Shown here in pieces: positions 24,706-33,900 of a stretch of DNA of 64,000 nt. Source of the DNA: Methanomassiliicoccaceae archaeon DOK (GTDB lineage Archaea; Thermoplasmatota; Thermoplasmata; Methanomassiliicoccales; Methanomethylophilaceae); NCBI GenBank assembly GCA_009911715.1, contig CP047880.1:744001-808000 (forward strand), read 5' to 3'. Each line of letters starts with the position of its first letter. Position 1 is the stretch's first letter. The notes below the pieces were generated by a model that searched no databases, was not told the DNA's origin, and saw only the letters and a list, made by a program, of their open reading frames with translations. A program made the position numbers and the translations under genes.

Positions 24706-25622
24706 GATGCGATCTCTGCGACCGCGAGGCCGTGACGTTCGTCAGGTACAACGGCTCCCACCTGTGCGACAGGCACTTCATGCGCTACGTGGACCGCAGG
24801 GTCAAGCGCGAGATCAGGAAGCAGATCGATGTCAAGCACGGCGACAGGATCGCCGTGGCCGTCTCAGGCGGCAAGGACAGCATGGTCGCCCTGAAGATGA
24901 TATCCTCGGTGTTCGGGCCGAGGAACGGCGTGGAGGTCCACGCCATAACGATAGACGAGGGCATAGAGGGATACCGCCCTCCCAGCGTGGACATCGTCAG
25001 GAGGTTCTGCGAGTCCAACGGCGTGGCCTTCCATCTGAGGTCGTTCACCGAGCTGGGGGTCACCATGGACGAGGCCGCCCCCGTCTCCGGGGACGCCAGC
25101 CCGTGCACCTACTGCGGCGTGTTCCGCAGGAGGCTCATGAACGACGAGGCCAGGAGGATAGGCGCCGACTGGCTGGCCACCGGCCACAACCTCGACGACA
25201 TGGCCCAGTCCGTGATGATGAACTTCGTCAGGGGCGACGTGGAGAGGCTGGCCAGGATGGGCCCGCACGAGACCGTGCAGCCCGGGCTGATCCCCAGGTT
25301 CATGCCCCTGAGGACGATCCCGGAGAAGGAGACGCTGCTGTACGCCCTGGTGTCCGGGCTGGAGTTCTGGGACGGCGTCTGCCCCTACTGGCAGGAGGCC
25401 CTGAGGAACCAGTACCGCGACATGGTCGACGGGCTGGAGGACAGGTCCCCCGGCGCGAAGTTCGGGATCCTGTCGTCGTTCGACACCCTCCGCCCTATGC
25501 TGCACAGGGAGTACGCCGGGGCGACGCTCCATCCGTGCCCCAGGTGCGGTGAGCCCACCGTCGGCAGCAGCTGCAAGTCCTGCGAGCTGCTGGACACGCT
25601 CAGGGCGAGGATACAGGGCTGA
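24702..25622 (+). CDS. tRNA 2-thiolation ATPase, TtuA/Ncs6 family
   Basis: A 306-residue PP-loop enzyme. The N-terminal zinc finger is C3-x-x-C6 with C22-x-x-H25. The PP-loop is AVSGGKDSMVAL (about 54-65). PCTYCGVFRR and GHNLDDMAQ follow, and a second zinc ribbon (CPRCGEP, CKSCELL) closes the protein. Such enzymes adenylate tRNA and insert sulfur at U54 (TtuA) or U34 (Ncs6/NcsA), using a ubiquitin-like sulfur carrier and in several cases a 4Fe-4S cluster. Which uridine is used here cannot be told from sequence alone. Confidence 0.9.
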   Translation: MRCDLCDREAVTFVRYNGSHLCDRHFMRYVDRRVKREIRKQIDVKHGDRIAVAVSGGKDSMVALKMISSVFGPRNGVEVHAITIDEGIEGYRPPSVDIVRRFCESNGVAFHLRSFTELGVTMDEAAPVSGDASPCTYCGVFRRRLMNDEARRIGADWLATGHNLDDMAQSVMMNFVRGDVERLARMGPHETVQPGLIPRFMPLRTIPEKETLLYALVSGLEFWDGVCPYWQEALRNQYRDMVDGLEDRSPGAKFGILSSFDTLRPMLHREYAGATLHPCPRCGEPTVGSSCKSCELLDTLRARIQG

Positions 25623-25625
25623 CGT

Positions 25626-27296
25626 TCAGAGGTCCAGGATCTCGGCCCCGACCTTTGACACCACTCCGCAGAAGGCGATGCCGTACAGGACGACCCTCCC
25701 CTTCATGCCGTTGTAGTACCTGCGGTCGTGGATCTGGCGGATTGCGTCCTCCACGGCCGTGTCCAGCTTGTCGATGGCGTCAGCAGTCTTCAGCTCGATG
25801 ATGATGGGTGGGGAGCCGCCCTTCAGTGGTGTCAGGACGATGTCGGTGCGACCGTTGCCTTCCTGCCTCTCGGTCCTGACATCGTGACTTTCCGCGAGGG
25901 TCCCCTTCAGGATCGTCATTAGCAGTATCTCGTACGCGTATTCCCTGTTCAGGTTTAGGTAGTTCCCGCTTGTCAGCAGTCTGTTCAGGACGGTCTCCAT
26001 CGGTTCCGTCCTCATGTCCAAAAGGGAGCTGCAGAACTCTACGAACAACTTGCTGCCCATGACCGGCTTGTTGTTGGTCAGGATCCTCTCGAGGTCCTCC
26101 TTGACCTCTCTGTTGGGTATCGAGATGAGGTAGGTCTTAGAATCTGTAGGTTCAGCCTTGAGGTACCCCGTCATCGCCATGAGCGAGTAGAGGTTCGTGT
26201 CCCACAGGGACATCATGTCCTCGTATGTGATGTCGTAGCGGAGTTCGGTCTCGATGGAACCTCCGGACAGGATGGTGATAACCTTGTCGATGTTCGATTC
26301 ATCGGCCCTCTGGATCATCCATCTGAGGGACACGTTCTCGCTTGTTCCCGTCCAGTATCCTTCGGCCCTGAAGCCGTTCTGAACGTACAGCATGACGCTG
26401 TACGGGTTGTAAACCTCGGCATCACCGAAACGGTACCCGTCGTACCATGCTCTGACGTCGTCGAAACTGTCCTGATGGCCGTAGTATCCCAGGATGTCCC
26501 TGACCTCTGCCTCTGTGAACCCGAACCTCTCGTCGGAGGTGGTCGATGCGATGTTGTTGATACTGATGTTGTTCAATCCCGAGAACATTCCCGCCTTGGC
26601 CACCTGCATGACTCCGGTGACATACGCCATCTGGAGGTTCCGGTTGCTCTTGAGGGTGGTGGAGAAGAATCCGCTGAGGAAATCAATGATCATCTTCTGC
26701 GTTTCCGTGCCGAAGGAATCTGTTAGAGCACGGTCGTATTCGTCGATGAGCACGATAGATCTTCTGCCGTGGTACCTATGCAGGATCTCGCACAGCGTCA
26801 GGATGGATTCACGGAGGTCGTCCTCTGATGCCTTCTTGCTGTATATCCTGTCGAGGAGAAGGGATTCGCTCCTCATGACGACGTCGGAGCTCAGCTCCTT
26901 GTCGAACCTTTTGAAGGTCCTGATGATGATCGAGTTCAGGGACTCGATGAAGAGGCCGTAGTCCCTCGGATTTGCATCCTTCAGATCCAGGTAGATCACG
27001 GGGAACGCGTTGCGGTAGCGGTCGAACTCTGGGAACTCCGAGATGGCTAGTCCGTCGAACCACGTGTTTCCCTCATACTGCATGTTGAAGTAGGCGTCCA
27101 GCATGGTGATGTTGGTGGTCTTCCCGAAACGGCGTGGACGGGTGTACAGGTACACATCACCATCGCCCTTGTCGAGCATGTCCTTTATCAGGAGTGATTT
27201 ATCGACATAGTATTTGTCGCGATCACGGATGTCCTGGAAGGACATTCCGCCGGTACTCACCTGCTTCATGTCGTCCAGTATGTGTTGGGTCAACAT
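25626..27296 (-). CDS. AAA-ATPase-like protein with C-terminal PD-(D/E)XK domain
   Basis: A 556-residue protein of the AAA-ATPase-like/PDDEXK_9 family common in gut anaerobes. Walker A is TRPRRFGKT (about 52-60); Walker B is IVLIDEYD (about 183-190). The C-terminal nuclease-like part has GNGRTDIVL followed by IIIELKT, the D...E-x-K core. The role is unknown; defence or mobile-element links have been suggested for relatives. The ATG at 27296 or one nine codons later (KQVSTGGMSF) may be the start. The last 78 bp of its coding region are nearly repeated in the fragment upstream. Confidence 0.85.
   Translation of the reverse strand: MLTQHILDDMKQVSTGGMSFQDIRDRDKYYVDKSLLIKDMLDKGDGDVYLYTRPRRFGKTTNITMLDAYFNMQYEGNTWFDGLAISEFPEFDRYRNAFPVIYLDLKDANPRDYGLFIESLNSIIIRTFKRFDKELSSDVVMRSESLLLDRIYSKKASEDDLRESILTLCEILHRYHGRRSIVLIDEYDRALTDSFGTETQKMIIDFLSGFFSTTLKSNRNLQMAYVTGVMQVAKAGMFSGLNNISINNIASTTSDERFGFTEAEVRDILGYYGHQDSFDDVRAWYDGYRFGDAEVYNPYSVMLYVQNGFRAEGYWTGTSENVSLRWMIQRADESNIDKVITILSGGSIETELRYDITYEDMMSLWDTNLYSLMAMTGYLKAEPTDSKTYLISIPNREVKEDLERILTNNKPVMGSKLFVEFCSSLLDMRTEPMETVLNRLLTSGNYLNLNREYAYEILLMTILKGTLAESHDVRTERQEGNGRTDIVLTPLKGGSPPIIIELKTADAIDKLDTAVEDAIRQIHDRRYYNGMKGRVVLYGIAFCGVVSKVGAEILDL
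25660..25737. repeat. 78-bp direct repeat, copy A
   Basis: This segment is identical to 27344-27421 except at two positions. It encodes the tail of the PDDEXK domain (QIHDRRYYNGMKGRVVLYG). The match at the DNA level suggests recent duplication or gene conversion between the two genes. Confidence 0.85.
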
Positions 27297-27309
27297 AAAC
27301 TTACATCTG

Positions 27310-27729
27310 TCATGGCATGACGGTCTCCGTCCCGACCCGGGCTACCACTCCGCAGAAGGCGATGCCGTACAGGACGACCCTCCCCCTCATGCCGTTGTAG
27401 TACCTGTGGTCGTGGATCTGGGAGATCGCCTCGTCGACGGCATGGTCCAGGTCCTCGGGCCTCCCGGCCCTCTTCAGCTCGATCACGATGCCTGGATTGT
27501 CGGCATCCCCCGAGAACATGACGATGTCTGTGCGACCGTTGCCGCTCTGGACCTCGGTCCTCACATCGTATCCGTTGATGAGTCTCTTGAGGGTGACGGC
27601 GACTATGAGCTCGTAGGACTGCTCCATGTGGAGGTTATGGTAGTTGAACGCCGTCAGGATGCTGGGGTGGAAGCCCACGCGCGAGGACTTCCGGACCTTG
27701 CGTGCGGGTTCCGTTACGAGTAGTTTCAA
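27310..27729 (-). pseudogene. C-terminal fragment of an AAA-ATPase/PDDEXK paralogue
   Basis: A 139-residue reading frame homologous only to the last quarter of the gene at 25626-27296: the nuclease core GNGRTDIVMFSG then IVIELKR, and the tail QIHDHRYYNGMRGRVVLYG. The ATPase domain is missing, so it is a truncated duplicate. It might still be a free PD-(D/E)XK protein, but no promoter or ribosome site supports its start. The gap 27730-27940 upstream contains an 8-bp inverted repeat (AGGACCAG at 27760, CTGGTCCT at 27792) and no gene. Confidence 0.7.
27344..27421. repeat. 78-bp direct repeat, copy B
   Basis: Partner of 25660-25737, two mismatches in 78 bp, same orientation, about 1.7 kb away. 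Recombination between the copies would delete the ATPase gene. Confidence 0.85.
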
Positions 27730-27852
27730 GGAGATGAGAAAACAGGTCCGAGGTGGGAAAGGACCAGAGCCTTAGGTTGCAAGCTGCGGCCCTGGTCCTC
27801 GGAATAATCCGTCTGATTCTTGAGATTATTCGGTTATTCTGAGAAACACTTC

Positions 27853-27866
27853 GGCCCTTCGGGGCC
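27853..27866 (-). terminator. Hairpin downstream of the cysS-radical SAM operon
   Basis: GGCCC-TTCG-GGGCC, a perfect 5-bp stem with a tetraloop, lies about 75 bp past the radical SAM stop in the direction of transcription. Confidence 0.4.
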
Positions 27867-27940
27867 AGGTCCTTCGAACGGGATTGTTGTATCCATATAT
27901 ATAACAGATGCGTTGGCGCAATCGTATGGCCCATCGGTCA

Positions 27941-28969
27941 TCAGAAGTCCCTGAAGGGCACCAGGTCGCAGCATCCGCACTCGAAGCACATCGTCACCGA
28001 GGTCTCGGTGGTCAGCCCGTGCCTCCTCATGGCCGCCTTCTGCATCTCGGCCAGCCTAATCGCCCTCTCGGGGGTGATCTGCTCGCACCTGATGCCCGCC
28101 TCCATGAGCCTCACGCGGTTGATGTCGTTGACCCTGAGCGCCCTCAGCCCGGGAAGCACGCCCATCCTGCACATCCTCTCCATGGCGACGTCCAGGTCGG
28201 CGTCGGTCTCCCCCATCCCGTAGATGATGTTGGACACCACCCTCCCCCTGCCGAAGACGTCGACGGCGTCGGACAGCAGGGACCATATGGAGTCCATGTC
28301 CAGGTCCGGGCAGGCCTTCGAGAAGATCTCCCTGCTGGGCGACTCCAGGTTCAGCTTGATCTCGTCGGCGCCCGCCTCCTTTAGCCTCTCGATGTGCTCC
28401 CTGGACGAGACGTACGGCTCCACGCCGATTGGCATGTCCGGGCATCTGGAGCGGACGGCGCGGATCACGTCGACGAACCTGTCCACCGTGGATCCCACGT
28501 CGCCGACGACGCCGCTGGTGAGCGACACCGCCTTTACCTCGTAGGAGGAGAGCGAATCCTCCAGCATCTCCATGATCCTCTCGGTGGAGAGGTGCTTGTC
28601 CTCCGAGGGGTCCAGCAGCGGGGAGTTGCAGAAGGCGCACCTGTACATGCACCTGGGGTCCAGGTTGAAGAACGCCTGCTCCGGGCAGTGCCTAACAACG
28701 GGGACGATCTCCACCCTGGGGATGAACTGCCTGCCCCTCCTGGTGAGGGACAGCCTCCCCCTCTTGCCGACGACGAGCTCGAACTCGCCCGAATCGCGGG
28801 AGACGGTCTTCTTCACGCGGTACCCGTCGAAGGCGAACACCGCCGATCCGAACCCGGCGCCGGGCCCGGCGGTGGAGTGCGAGATCCTGCAGGGCGGCTC
28901 GAAGCCCTCGGGCAGCCTCACGGCCCCGCCCAGGGTCAGGACGGCCTTGCGCCTCAGAGCCTCTTCCAT
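27941..28969 (-). CDS. Radical SAM protein of unknown substrate
   Basis: A 342-residue protein. The 4Fe-4S motif CMYRCAFC (C-x3-C-x2-C) starts near residue 117. It is preceded by an unusual N-terminal domain (RISHSTAGPGAGFGSAVFAF) and followed by a barrel with EPYVSSREH and NIIYGMGETDAD. The C-terminus carries a second cysteine cluster, CFECGCCDLVPF, which may hold an auxiliary cluster. I do not recognise the family. The ATG at 28969 overlaps the end of cysS by 16 bp, so the two are cotranscribed; a role linked to cysteine or sulfur is only a guess. Confidence 0.85.
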   Translation of the reverse strand: MEEALRRKAVLTLGGAVRLPEGFEPPCRISHSTAGPGAGFGSAVFAFDGYRVKKTVSRDSGEFELVVGKRGRLSLTRRGRQFIPRVEIVPVVRHCPEQAFFNLDPRCMYRCAFCNSPLLDPSEDKHLSTERIMEMLEDSLSSYEVKAVSLTSGVVGDVGSTVDRFVDVIRAVRSRCPDMPIGVEPYVSSREHIERLKEAGADEIKLNLESPSREIFSKACPDLDMDSIWSLLSDAVDVFGRGRVVSNIIYGMGETDADLDVAMERMCRMGVLPGLRALRVNDINRVRLMEAGIRCEQITPERAIRLAEMQKAAMRRHGLTTETSVTMCFECGCCDLVPFRDF

Positions 28970-30369
28970 TTGGCGCCCTCCGCCGAATCCTCCAGGGAGA
29001 ACCCGGCATCCTTGACGCGGTCGCGGATCATGTCGGCGAGGTCGTACATCTTGCGCTTCCTGAGCTCCTGGCGCAGGTCCACCAGGATGGACATGACGGC
29101 GTCCAGGTCCTCGCCGGTCTCGCCGTCCCGGGGCATGATGCCCAGCACGGTGTCGAACTCCGCGATGAGGGACATCCACTCCCTGGCGGTGGAGGCCGTC
29201 ATCGTCCCCTCGGACATGGCCCTGTTGGACTCCGAGGCCATCTCGAACATGACGCCGATTGCCTCGCGGGTGTTGAAGTCGTTGTCCATGGCCTCCCTGA
29301 ACCTGTTCCTGTACGAGGCGATCGCGTTGCCGTCGGCGGCGCCCTCGGGGGCGTCGCGGACGTAGGCCTGCAGCTCCCTGTAGTTGTTGGTGAGCCTGCC
29401 GAGGGCGGCACCGGCCTCGATCAGCATGTCCTCGCCGTAGACCAGGGGGCTCATGTAGTGGGTGTTGAGGAAGTAGAACCTGACGGTGCGGGTGTCGTAC
29501 TTGGCCAGCACGTCCTTGACGGTGAAGAAGTTGCCCAGGGACTTGGACATCTTCTCCTCCTTGGACATGCCGTGGCCCTTCACCTGCAGCATCCCGTTGT
29601 GCATCCAGTAGTTGGCCAGCGGCTTCCCGGTGACCGCCTCGGTCTGGAGGATCTCGTTCTCGTGGTGCGGGAAGATAAGGTCGTTCCCGCCGCCGTGGAT
29701 GTCGATCTGCTCGCCGAGGTAGCGGTAGATCATGGCCGAGCACTCGATGTGCCATCCCGGCCTGCCCCTGCCCCAGGGCGAGTCCCAGGAGACCTCCCCG
29801 GGCTTGGCGGCCTTCCAGACGGCGAAGTCCTGCGGGTTCCTCTTGTAGGGGTCCGCGGCGATCCTGCCGGAGGACTGCATCTGGTCGGCGGTGCGGTTGG
29901 TGAGCCTGCCCTCGCCGCCCATCTTAGCGACGTCGAAGTAGACGCTGCCGTCCTCGGCGACGTAGGCGTAGCCGTTGTCGATGATCCTCTGGACCATGGA
30001 TATGATGTCGCCGATGCACTCGCTCGCCTTGGGGTAGATGTCGGCGCGGTTGATCCCCAGCCTGGCGGAGTCCTCGAAGTACTTCTGGATGTACCTTGCG
30101 GAGAGCTCCAGGGGCTCCACGCCCTCCTGCGCGGCGCGGGCGATGATCTTGTCGTCCACGTCGGTGAAGTTGGTGACGTGGGTGACCTCGTAGCCGGAGT
30201 ACCTCAGGTACCTGGCGACCATGTCGAATACGATCATGCTCCTGGCGTGGCCCATGTGGATGTCGTCGTAGACGGTCACTCCGCAGACGTACATCCTGAC
30301 CTTTCCGGGCTCGATGGGCTTGAACTCCTCCAGGGAGTTCGTGAGGGTGTTGTGGATCCTGAGTGACAT
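28954..30369 (-). CDS. cysS: Cysteinyl-tRNA synthetase
   Basis: A 471-residue class I synthetase. The HIGH motif is HMGHARS (about 39-45), preceded by [10 protein letters not shown] with the zinc cysteine; [12 protein letters not shown] and [14 protein letters not shown] carry the other zinc ligands; the KMSKS loop is EKMSKSLGN (about 275-283). It charges tRNA-Cys directly. Length and start are typical. The ATG at 30369 is the only sensible start. Confidence 0.98.
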   Translation of the reverse strand: MSLRIHNTLTNSLEEFKPIEPGKVRMYVCGVTVYDDIHMGHARSMIVFDMVARYLRYSGYEVTHVTNFTDVDDKIIARAAQEGVEPLELSARYIQKYFEDSARLGINRADIYPKASECIGDIISMVQRIIDNGYAYVAEDGSVYFDVAKMGGEGRLTNRTADQMQSSGRIAADPYKRNPQDFAVWKAAKPGEVSWDSPWGRGRPGWHIECSAMIYRYLGEQIDIHGGGNDLIFPHHENEILQTEAVTGKPLANYWMHNGMLQVKGHGMSKEEKMSKSLGNFFTVKDVLAKYDTRTVRFYFLNTHYMSPLVYGEDMLIEAGAALGRLTNNYRELQAYVRDAPEGAADGNAIASYRNRFREAMDNDFNTREAIGVMFEMASESNRAMSEGTMTASTAREWMSLIAEFDTVLGIMPRDGETGEDLDAVMSILVDLRQELRKRKMYDLADMIRDRVKDAGFSLEDSAEGAKWKRL

Positions 30370-30765
30370 CGGAATCGTCGGTTAATCGCCTGCATTTATT
30401 AATATGTGGCTGGACGGGACGTGTGCGATGTGTGAGATTGGATGATGCATCCAATAGATGATGGGCGAGCCATTAAATTGTGCAAGGATGTTGTTCTTAT
30501 CACCTCAGAATACGACGGATGCACAAACGGGATTCGTGGAATCGACGTATGACGCATTCGGATTCGTCAGGTTCCTGAGGGATCGTAGAGGAGGGGAAAT
30601 AGGTGGTAGGTTGCGTGTCCGTGCGTTTTGGGTGTGTCCGGACGAGGGCCGCCGTCTGGGTGGCCGGGCGGTGTATACACTTCATGAATCATACTGTATA
30701 TTCCTTAAAGCGGCTTAACGCTGTGATTACATAGGGTATATCTTTATATATAGGATTCAGGTGAG
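30370..30765. other. 396-bp intergenic region
   Basis: It contains the cysS promoter at its left end. A perfect hairpin lies at 30437-30455 (ATTGGATG-ATG-CATCCAAT) and a 10-bp palindrome GTGTATACAC at 30671-30680. The right end holds the strong TATA box TTTATATATAG (30743-30753) of the surface-protein gene. The open frames inside look random. Confidence 0.5.
30743..30753 (+). promoter_or_regulatory. TATA box of the giant surface-protein gene
   Basis: TTTATATATAG predicts transcription start near 30774. That is past the first in-frame GTG (30766) and leaves a leader of about 145 nt up to the GTG at 30919, with the poly-G tract at its 3' end. Confidence 0.6.
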
Positions 30766-30904
30766 GTGGATTTCCAAAGGCTCGGAGATTACCTAGCCCT
30801 CCCGTATCGGCTGAAAAACGCCATAGGGTTCGAGGGGCAGGGGGCCGGGTTCGGAAGAGGTGAGAGCATAGGCGTCAGGGAGCACGTTTCGGGATGCTGT
30901 AACA

Positions 30905-30915
30905 GGGGGGGGGGG
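30905..30915 (+). repeat. Homopolymeric tract of 11 G
   Basis: Eleven consecutive G lie 3 nt before the GTG at 30919 that starts the signal peptide. Such tracts change length by slipped-strand mispairing. Here the tract occupies the Shine-Dalgarno position, or, if translation begins at 30766, it lies inside the reading frame. In either case its length could switch or tune expression. It is also a place where sequencing errors are common. Confidence 0.85.
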
Positions 30916-30918
30916 TCT

Positions 30919-33900
30919 GTGACCTCCAGAAGGTATCCAGCGAAGGCGTTCGCGGTGTTCGCAGTCCTCCTGCTGACGCTCAGCGTGCTTCCCATGATCG
31001 GTGTCTTTGCTCCGGAGGCCGAAGGGTATGACGGTGAGTCATACAATGTGGTATATCATCCTGGAAATCCAGGATATATAAACAGCAATTATAACGATAC
31101 GACCACGCCTGGCAATCTAGAGATAAAGTATTTCGGCACTCCGATATCCGAATACAACCCACAGTTCTGGACGGATGCCAGTGGATACAGGGGCTACATC
31201 AACGGCGAGATCCAGAATGGTACGCTCACCAATTGGTATGGGATTAAACAATATCACGAAAACTGGACAGTAGTTTTCTCAGGTTGGTTTGTTTCCGATT
31301 CTGCAGGCAATATTACAGGAACCGAAACTGTTGATCCTGGAGAGGATTTATCAGATTTTGTTGTCCAATCGGATGGTAAAATCCATTTGACAGCCCAGTG
31401 GTCTTACATTACCAATATTGATTATAATTCGTCCCAGAGTTATACGTCTGGGAATAAGTACACAAATATCATCTTGCTGAGCCAGGATGTTAACCTTGAC
31501 GACAGATCTTCCAACGTAACTATAAGGTCCGATACCACCAACGGTGGTTCAATTCGCACCATATATCTTGACGGTTCGTTGTATATGGGATCCTCCGTAA
31601 TCCTCGATAATGCACGGTTATGGGGAAACGGAGGGACAACAACTCAAGACAGCAACGGACTATACGCTAGCCCCAACAGCAAGCTAATCGTTGGAACCAA
31701 TGTATCCACTACTTATTGGAACGGTTCATATGTGCAGATTGTTGGAGGTCCGTCAAGTGGTTGGTATTGGGATAATTACAGTTACACCGATGTACGTGTG
31801 TTCAGTGGGACATACTCCAACATCGTGGGAGGAGGAACTGACGGATATAGTGGAACAATCACTACAACAAGCATCGTGATGGCAGGTACCACATCTGTTT
31901 TGGAGGCAGTGTGGGGCGCCAGTATTCGTGGCGAAACAGGCACATCGAATGTATTGATTGTCAACGGTTCTATCAATGCCCTAGGCTATAATGAAAATGG
32001 TGAACTAAGACAAGGTTTCAGTACCATTATCGGTGGTTCCAGATACGGCAATGCTGGTAATACCGAGGTGACCATAACAGGTCTTTCTGAGGTATTTGCG
32101 GCCCAGGGTGGAGGTAGGGACCCTCAGAGTTATACTACGAACTCACACGTAGTCGTTTCTGGAAAAGCCATAGTAGAGCATATGGTGTGCGGAAGCCTTA
32201 CGGACGGTAATAGCCGGGATGCTAATCCTCGTGTTGGAGAATCAACTGTTGAGGTGAAGGATTCCGCGCAGGTCAGGGATGTTTATGGCGGAGGATGGGA
32301 CCTATGGGCAGATCCAATAAATCCCAGTACTGGAAAAACAAATGTGGTGATTTCTGGCGGACACATTATAGGTTCAGTATATGGTGGAGGCTTCAGGGGT
32401 TCCATCGGTACGGGAATCCAGTCTGATATTACATCAAGTGTCATTGTTACTGGAGGAACCATAGACGGTTCAGTCTACGGTGGAGGTCAGGGTGGTCCTG
32501 ACCCCATGAGTAATGGAAACAGCACTAATACCACTGGTAAGGCCTATGTTGACGGAAATGTGAGTGTCCAGGTCCTGGGCGGATTCATCAAAGGCTCAGT
32601 CTACGGCGGGGGCTTCGGAGCACAGAAGCTCTGGGGGGACACCAACGGAGTCAACGACACCGCCAAGGTCACAGGGGACGTCAATCTTACCATCGGTGGC
32701 ACTGCGGTCATAGGAGGCTCTGTCTACGGAGGCGGCAAGGGACTCGGTCGCGGGGAAGCCATCAACAATAACGATGTCCAGAACATCGCCTACGTCCTTG
32801 GCTCCGTGACGATGACGATTCAGTCCGGAACCATATCCGGGTCTGTCTTCGGAGGTGGCGAGTACGGTTCTATCGGTACCGAATCCAGTAATCCTTACGG
32901 AAATATCACCATGTACATCGGCAGGGCGTCGATTGACGGAGACGTCTTCGCCGGAGGCCTGGGCGAAGACGGGCGCCTATCCGCATACACACTGAATAGG
33001 TTCCTGACCATCGATGGAGCCACCATCGACGGATCGGTGTACGGGGGGAGCCGTCTCGGAGACGACAACCGTTCGGGTTCTGGCAATCTCTCCCACAGCT
33101 CCCACACCGAGATCCGCATAGTGTCTGTCGACATGTCGGGCTCTGGGAACGTCTACGGCGGAGGGTACATGGGACACTCCTACATGGACACGTACGTTCT
33201 CATCGGAATCCCCGCCGCAGAGGCAGCTGGTCTCAGCAACGTCAGCGGATATATCTACCTAGACTCAGTATACGGCGGATCCAGCATCGCGGAGCCCACG
33301 GGCAATCAGAGTGGCACAACGTTGCTCGACGGTTCCAGTTACATCCACATAGGCTCTAGGTATCAGGACGGAAATACTCCGTATCAAGGAGTATGGATAT
33401 CAGGCGACGTATTCGGCGCAGGAGATTACTGTGACATCACGGGTCATTCCGAGATCGTCTTCGAGAGGTTCTCCCAGGACATCAGCATGCTGTCCGTCCA
33501 GAAGGCCGATCTCGTGACGCTCATCGGCTCGTCCCTGGAGCTTGATGGAAACGTGGACGGCGCATCGCTTTCGGGTTCCGAGAAGTTCTCGTTCAACAGG
33601 GTCGGGGAACTCGTTCTGAGGTATGACGATCAAACCAGCACACCCAGCAGGGTTGTGGCCAATGCCGCCGCATCCATCTCCGGCTACAGCAGCCAGTACG
33701 CCGACGGCAGCACAGGCACAGTGCCCAGTAGCTATGATAAATACAACAGCATCCGCATGAACGGCGGTATGATGTTCTCCATCCTCGGACAGGGGGACAC
33801 TGGCCTGGATGTGTCCATCATCGAGGGGCACACGGTCCTCGAGTCCGACGACAACCCGTACTACGGGGCGTTCGCCATCGGTACGGCCAACAAGGCTGGG

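Noticed and set aside
23540-25552. A genuine 670-residue Orc1/Cdc6 fusion protein
   Set aside because: The last 280 residues are an arginine-rich out-of-frame reading of the tRNA thiolase gene, with no domain character.
28970-29755. N-terminal extension of the radical SAM protein
   Set aside because: This stretch is an out-of-frame reading of cysS; the protein has its own ATG at 28969.
30458-30718. 86-residue gene upstream of the giant surface gene
   Set aside because: No TATA box or ribosome site in position, random composition, no recognisable motif.
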